Source: Planctomycetota bacterium
Lineage (GTDB): Bacteria > Planctomycetota > UBA1135 > GCA-002686595
Reading direction: 5' to 3'
Length of the DNA: 64,000 nt
Assembly: GCA_020853575.1 (NCBI GenBank)
Contig: JADYYP010000023.1
Span: 62,001-126,000 of the forward strand
A model generated the notes under the pieces. That model ran no database searches. It had not been told where the DNA came from and saw only the letters and a program-made list of their open reading frames with translations. Shown here piece by piece: positions 62,948 through 64,000 of the stretch. Position 1 is the stretch's first letter. Every line of letters starts with the position of its first letter. Both the position numbers and the translations under genes were made by a program.

Positions 62948-64000
62948 ATGGCCTCGCGCTCGAGCTCTCCGCGGTGGCGCCCGATCGCGCTCGGCTCACT
63001 CGGCCTGGCGCTGTCGTGTGCCGCAGGACTGTGGTGGAGCACTCGACCGCCGGCGCAGCCAGCTCCTTCGGCGACCGAGATCCCGCTCGAGCCCGAGATG
63101 CCGGCGCGGACTGTGGTCGCGCCGCCGCAGTCCGCCGGCGAGCTCGTCGACGAGCCGCTTTCCGCCGCGCCGGCGCCTGGAAGTCCGTGGGCCGCGCTCA
63201 ACGCGCGCGCCATCGCCGCCCTCGATGCGCGCGACTTCGCGCTGGCGATCGAGCTCCTGGAGCAATGTGTCGCAGGTGTGCCCGACGAACCGGTGTTCAA
63301 GGGCAATCTGGCCGAGGCACTCGCGCGGCGCGCCGTCGACGAGCACGAGCGCACGCGACCCTGCGAAGCGTGCCTCGAGTGGTTGGAGCGCGCCATCGAG
63401 CTCGCGCCGGAACGCGAGGCGCTGCGCCAGTTGCTGGAGCGCTGGCGCGCCGAGCTCGCGGCGGAGCGCGAGTTCCAGCGCGATCGCTCCGTGCACTTCG
63501 AGCTCTCCTACGACGGCTGGCGCGGTGTGCTGCTCGACGCGGCGCCGGACGTGCTCGACGAACTCGAACGCCACTACATCGAGCTCGCGCTGATCTTCGG
63601 GCTCCACCCGGCGGAGCGCGGCCGGCCGCGCATTCCGGTGGTGCTCTACCGGCGTGAGGAATTCACGAGCATCACGGGCTTGGCGGATTGGGCCGGTGGT
63701 TCCTACGACGGCACGATCCGGGTCCCGATGCAGGAAGGACGGGCGCTGGATGCCGAGCTCTCGGTGCTGCTGCGCCACGAGTTGATCCACGCTTTCGTGC
63801 GCGAGTCGGGAGGCGGCTCGGTGCCGGCCTGGCTCAACGAAGGCCTGGCGCAGTGGTTCCACTCCTCGGTTGCCGCCGACGTCACGCGCGCGCGCCGCGC
63901 GATTTCGCAGCACGGGTGGATCGACCTCGGGCGGTTGCAGCGCGCCTTTGCCGCTCTGGGCGAGCCCGCCGAGATCGCCGCGGCCTACGCTCAATCCCTT
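62948..64000 (+). CDS. Exported gluzincin-type (peptidase MA-like) metalloprotease, 3' truncated
   Basis: 351 residues are visible and the frame is still open at the window edge. ATG at 62948 starts a basic n-region and hydrophobic segment, a secretion signal or lipoprotein-like leader (A-L-S-C). A TPR-like helical part (about residues 75-170) follows. H277-E-L-I-H281 with E298 in L-N-E-G-L-A-Q-W-F makes the H-E-x-x-H...E zinc site of gluzincin peptidases (peptidase MA family, as in DUF1570-like proteins). The substrate is unknown; the C-terminus is missing. Confidence 0.85.
   Translation, partial: MASRSSSPRWRPIALGSLGLALSCAAGLWWSTRPPAQPAPSATEIPLEPEMPARTVVAPPQSAGELVDEPLSAAPAPGSPWAALNARAIAALDARDFALAIELLEQCVAGVPDEPVFKGNLAEALARRAVDEHERTRPCEACLEWLERAIELAPEREALRQLLERWRAELAAEREFQRDRSVHFELSYDGWRGVLLDAAPDVLDELERHYIELALIFGLHPAERGRPRIPVVLYRREEFTSITGLADWAGGSYDGTIRVPMQEGRALDAELSVLLRHELIHAFVRESGGGSVPAWLNEGLAQWFHSSVAADVTRARRAISQHGWIDLGRLQRAFAALGEPAEIAAAYAQSL

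Overview
The window is high-GC bacterial DNA packed with protein genes; I saw no rRNA, tRNA, CRISPR array or insertion sequence. Several features point to Planctomycetota: three tandem EutN/CcmL-type microcompartment vertex proteins joined to a class II aldolase, an ECF sigma factor beside a Ser/Thr kinase, several secreted beta-helix, VCBS and carboxypeptidase-regulatory-like proteins, and a C-terminal secreted domain (around D-C-S-G and a W/F-x-R-D-P-G-F motif) that I associate from memory with planctomycete proteins. The assignment is inference and was not checked against a database.

Left end (1-7.6 kb): a multihaem cytochrome locus. A 15-CxxCH protein runs in from the left edge. Convergent to it is a tight minus-strand operon of a 5-haem cytochrome, an outer-membrane beta-barrel and a 17-CxxCH cytochrome. 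This has the make-up of a porin-cytochrome conduit for electrons across the outer membrane. From 7.8 to 27.7 kb lie signalling genes (a kinase fused to an FGE-like domain; an ECF sigma/kinase pair), an HPr-like protein, a TraT-like lipoprotein, large secreted repeat proteins, two decayed gene remnants and an SDR epimerase.

The centre (31.3-43.6 kb) is the most striking part: a nine-gene plus-strand operon with mostly overlapping start and stop codons. It encodes an Rrf2-type regulator with three Cys, an NfnB/GltD-like FAD-NAD(P)-ferredoxin protein, Rieske protein, fused cytochrome b, 7-haem cytochrome c, and the alpha, beta, gamma and chaperone subunits of a type II DMSO-reductase-family enzyme. 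The beta N-terminus and alpha cysteine region look like the NxrA/NxrB (nitrite oxidoreductase / periplasmic nitrate reductase) clade. The likely role is a quinol-linked periplasmic respiratory chain ending in, or starting from, nitrate/nitrite or a similar oxyanion, with an extra NAD(P)H-linked module. It lies between two parts of one biotin-dependent acyl-CoA carboxylase: biotin carboxylase at 43.6-44.9 kb, carboxyltransferase and BCCP at 27.7-30.0 kb, all on the minus strand. This suggests insertion into an ancestral carboxylase operon.

Right end (45-64 kb): a HEAT-like secreted protein, a CpsD-like ATPase, a SprT-like protease, a multi-domain CarboxypepD_reg protein, a MerR regulator with cysteine desulfurase, a membrane zinc protease, glucose-6-phosphate isomerase, a macro-domain protein, then a minus-strand operon of a ClpB-D2-like AAA+ ATPase, PpiC/SurA-like isomerase, three BMC-P shell proteins and class II aldolase. 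No hexameric shell gene is visible. A Ser/Thr kinase and a partial gluzincin peptidase run to the right edge. Strong non-coding hairpins lie at 12370-12478, 27681-27707, 47954-47968 and 54249-54288.
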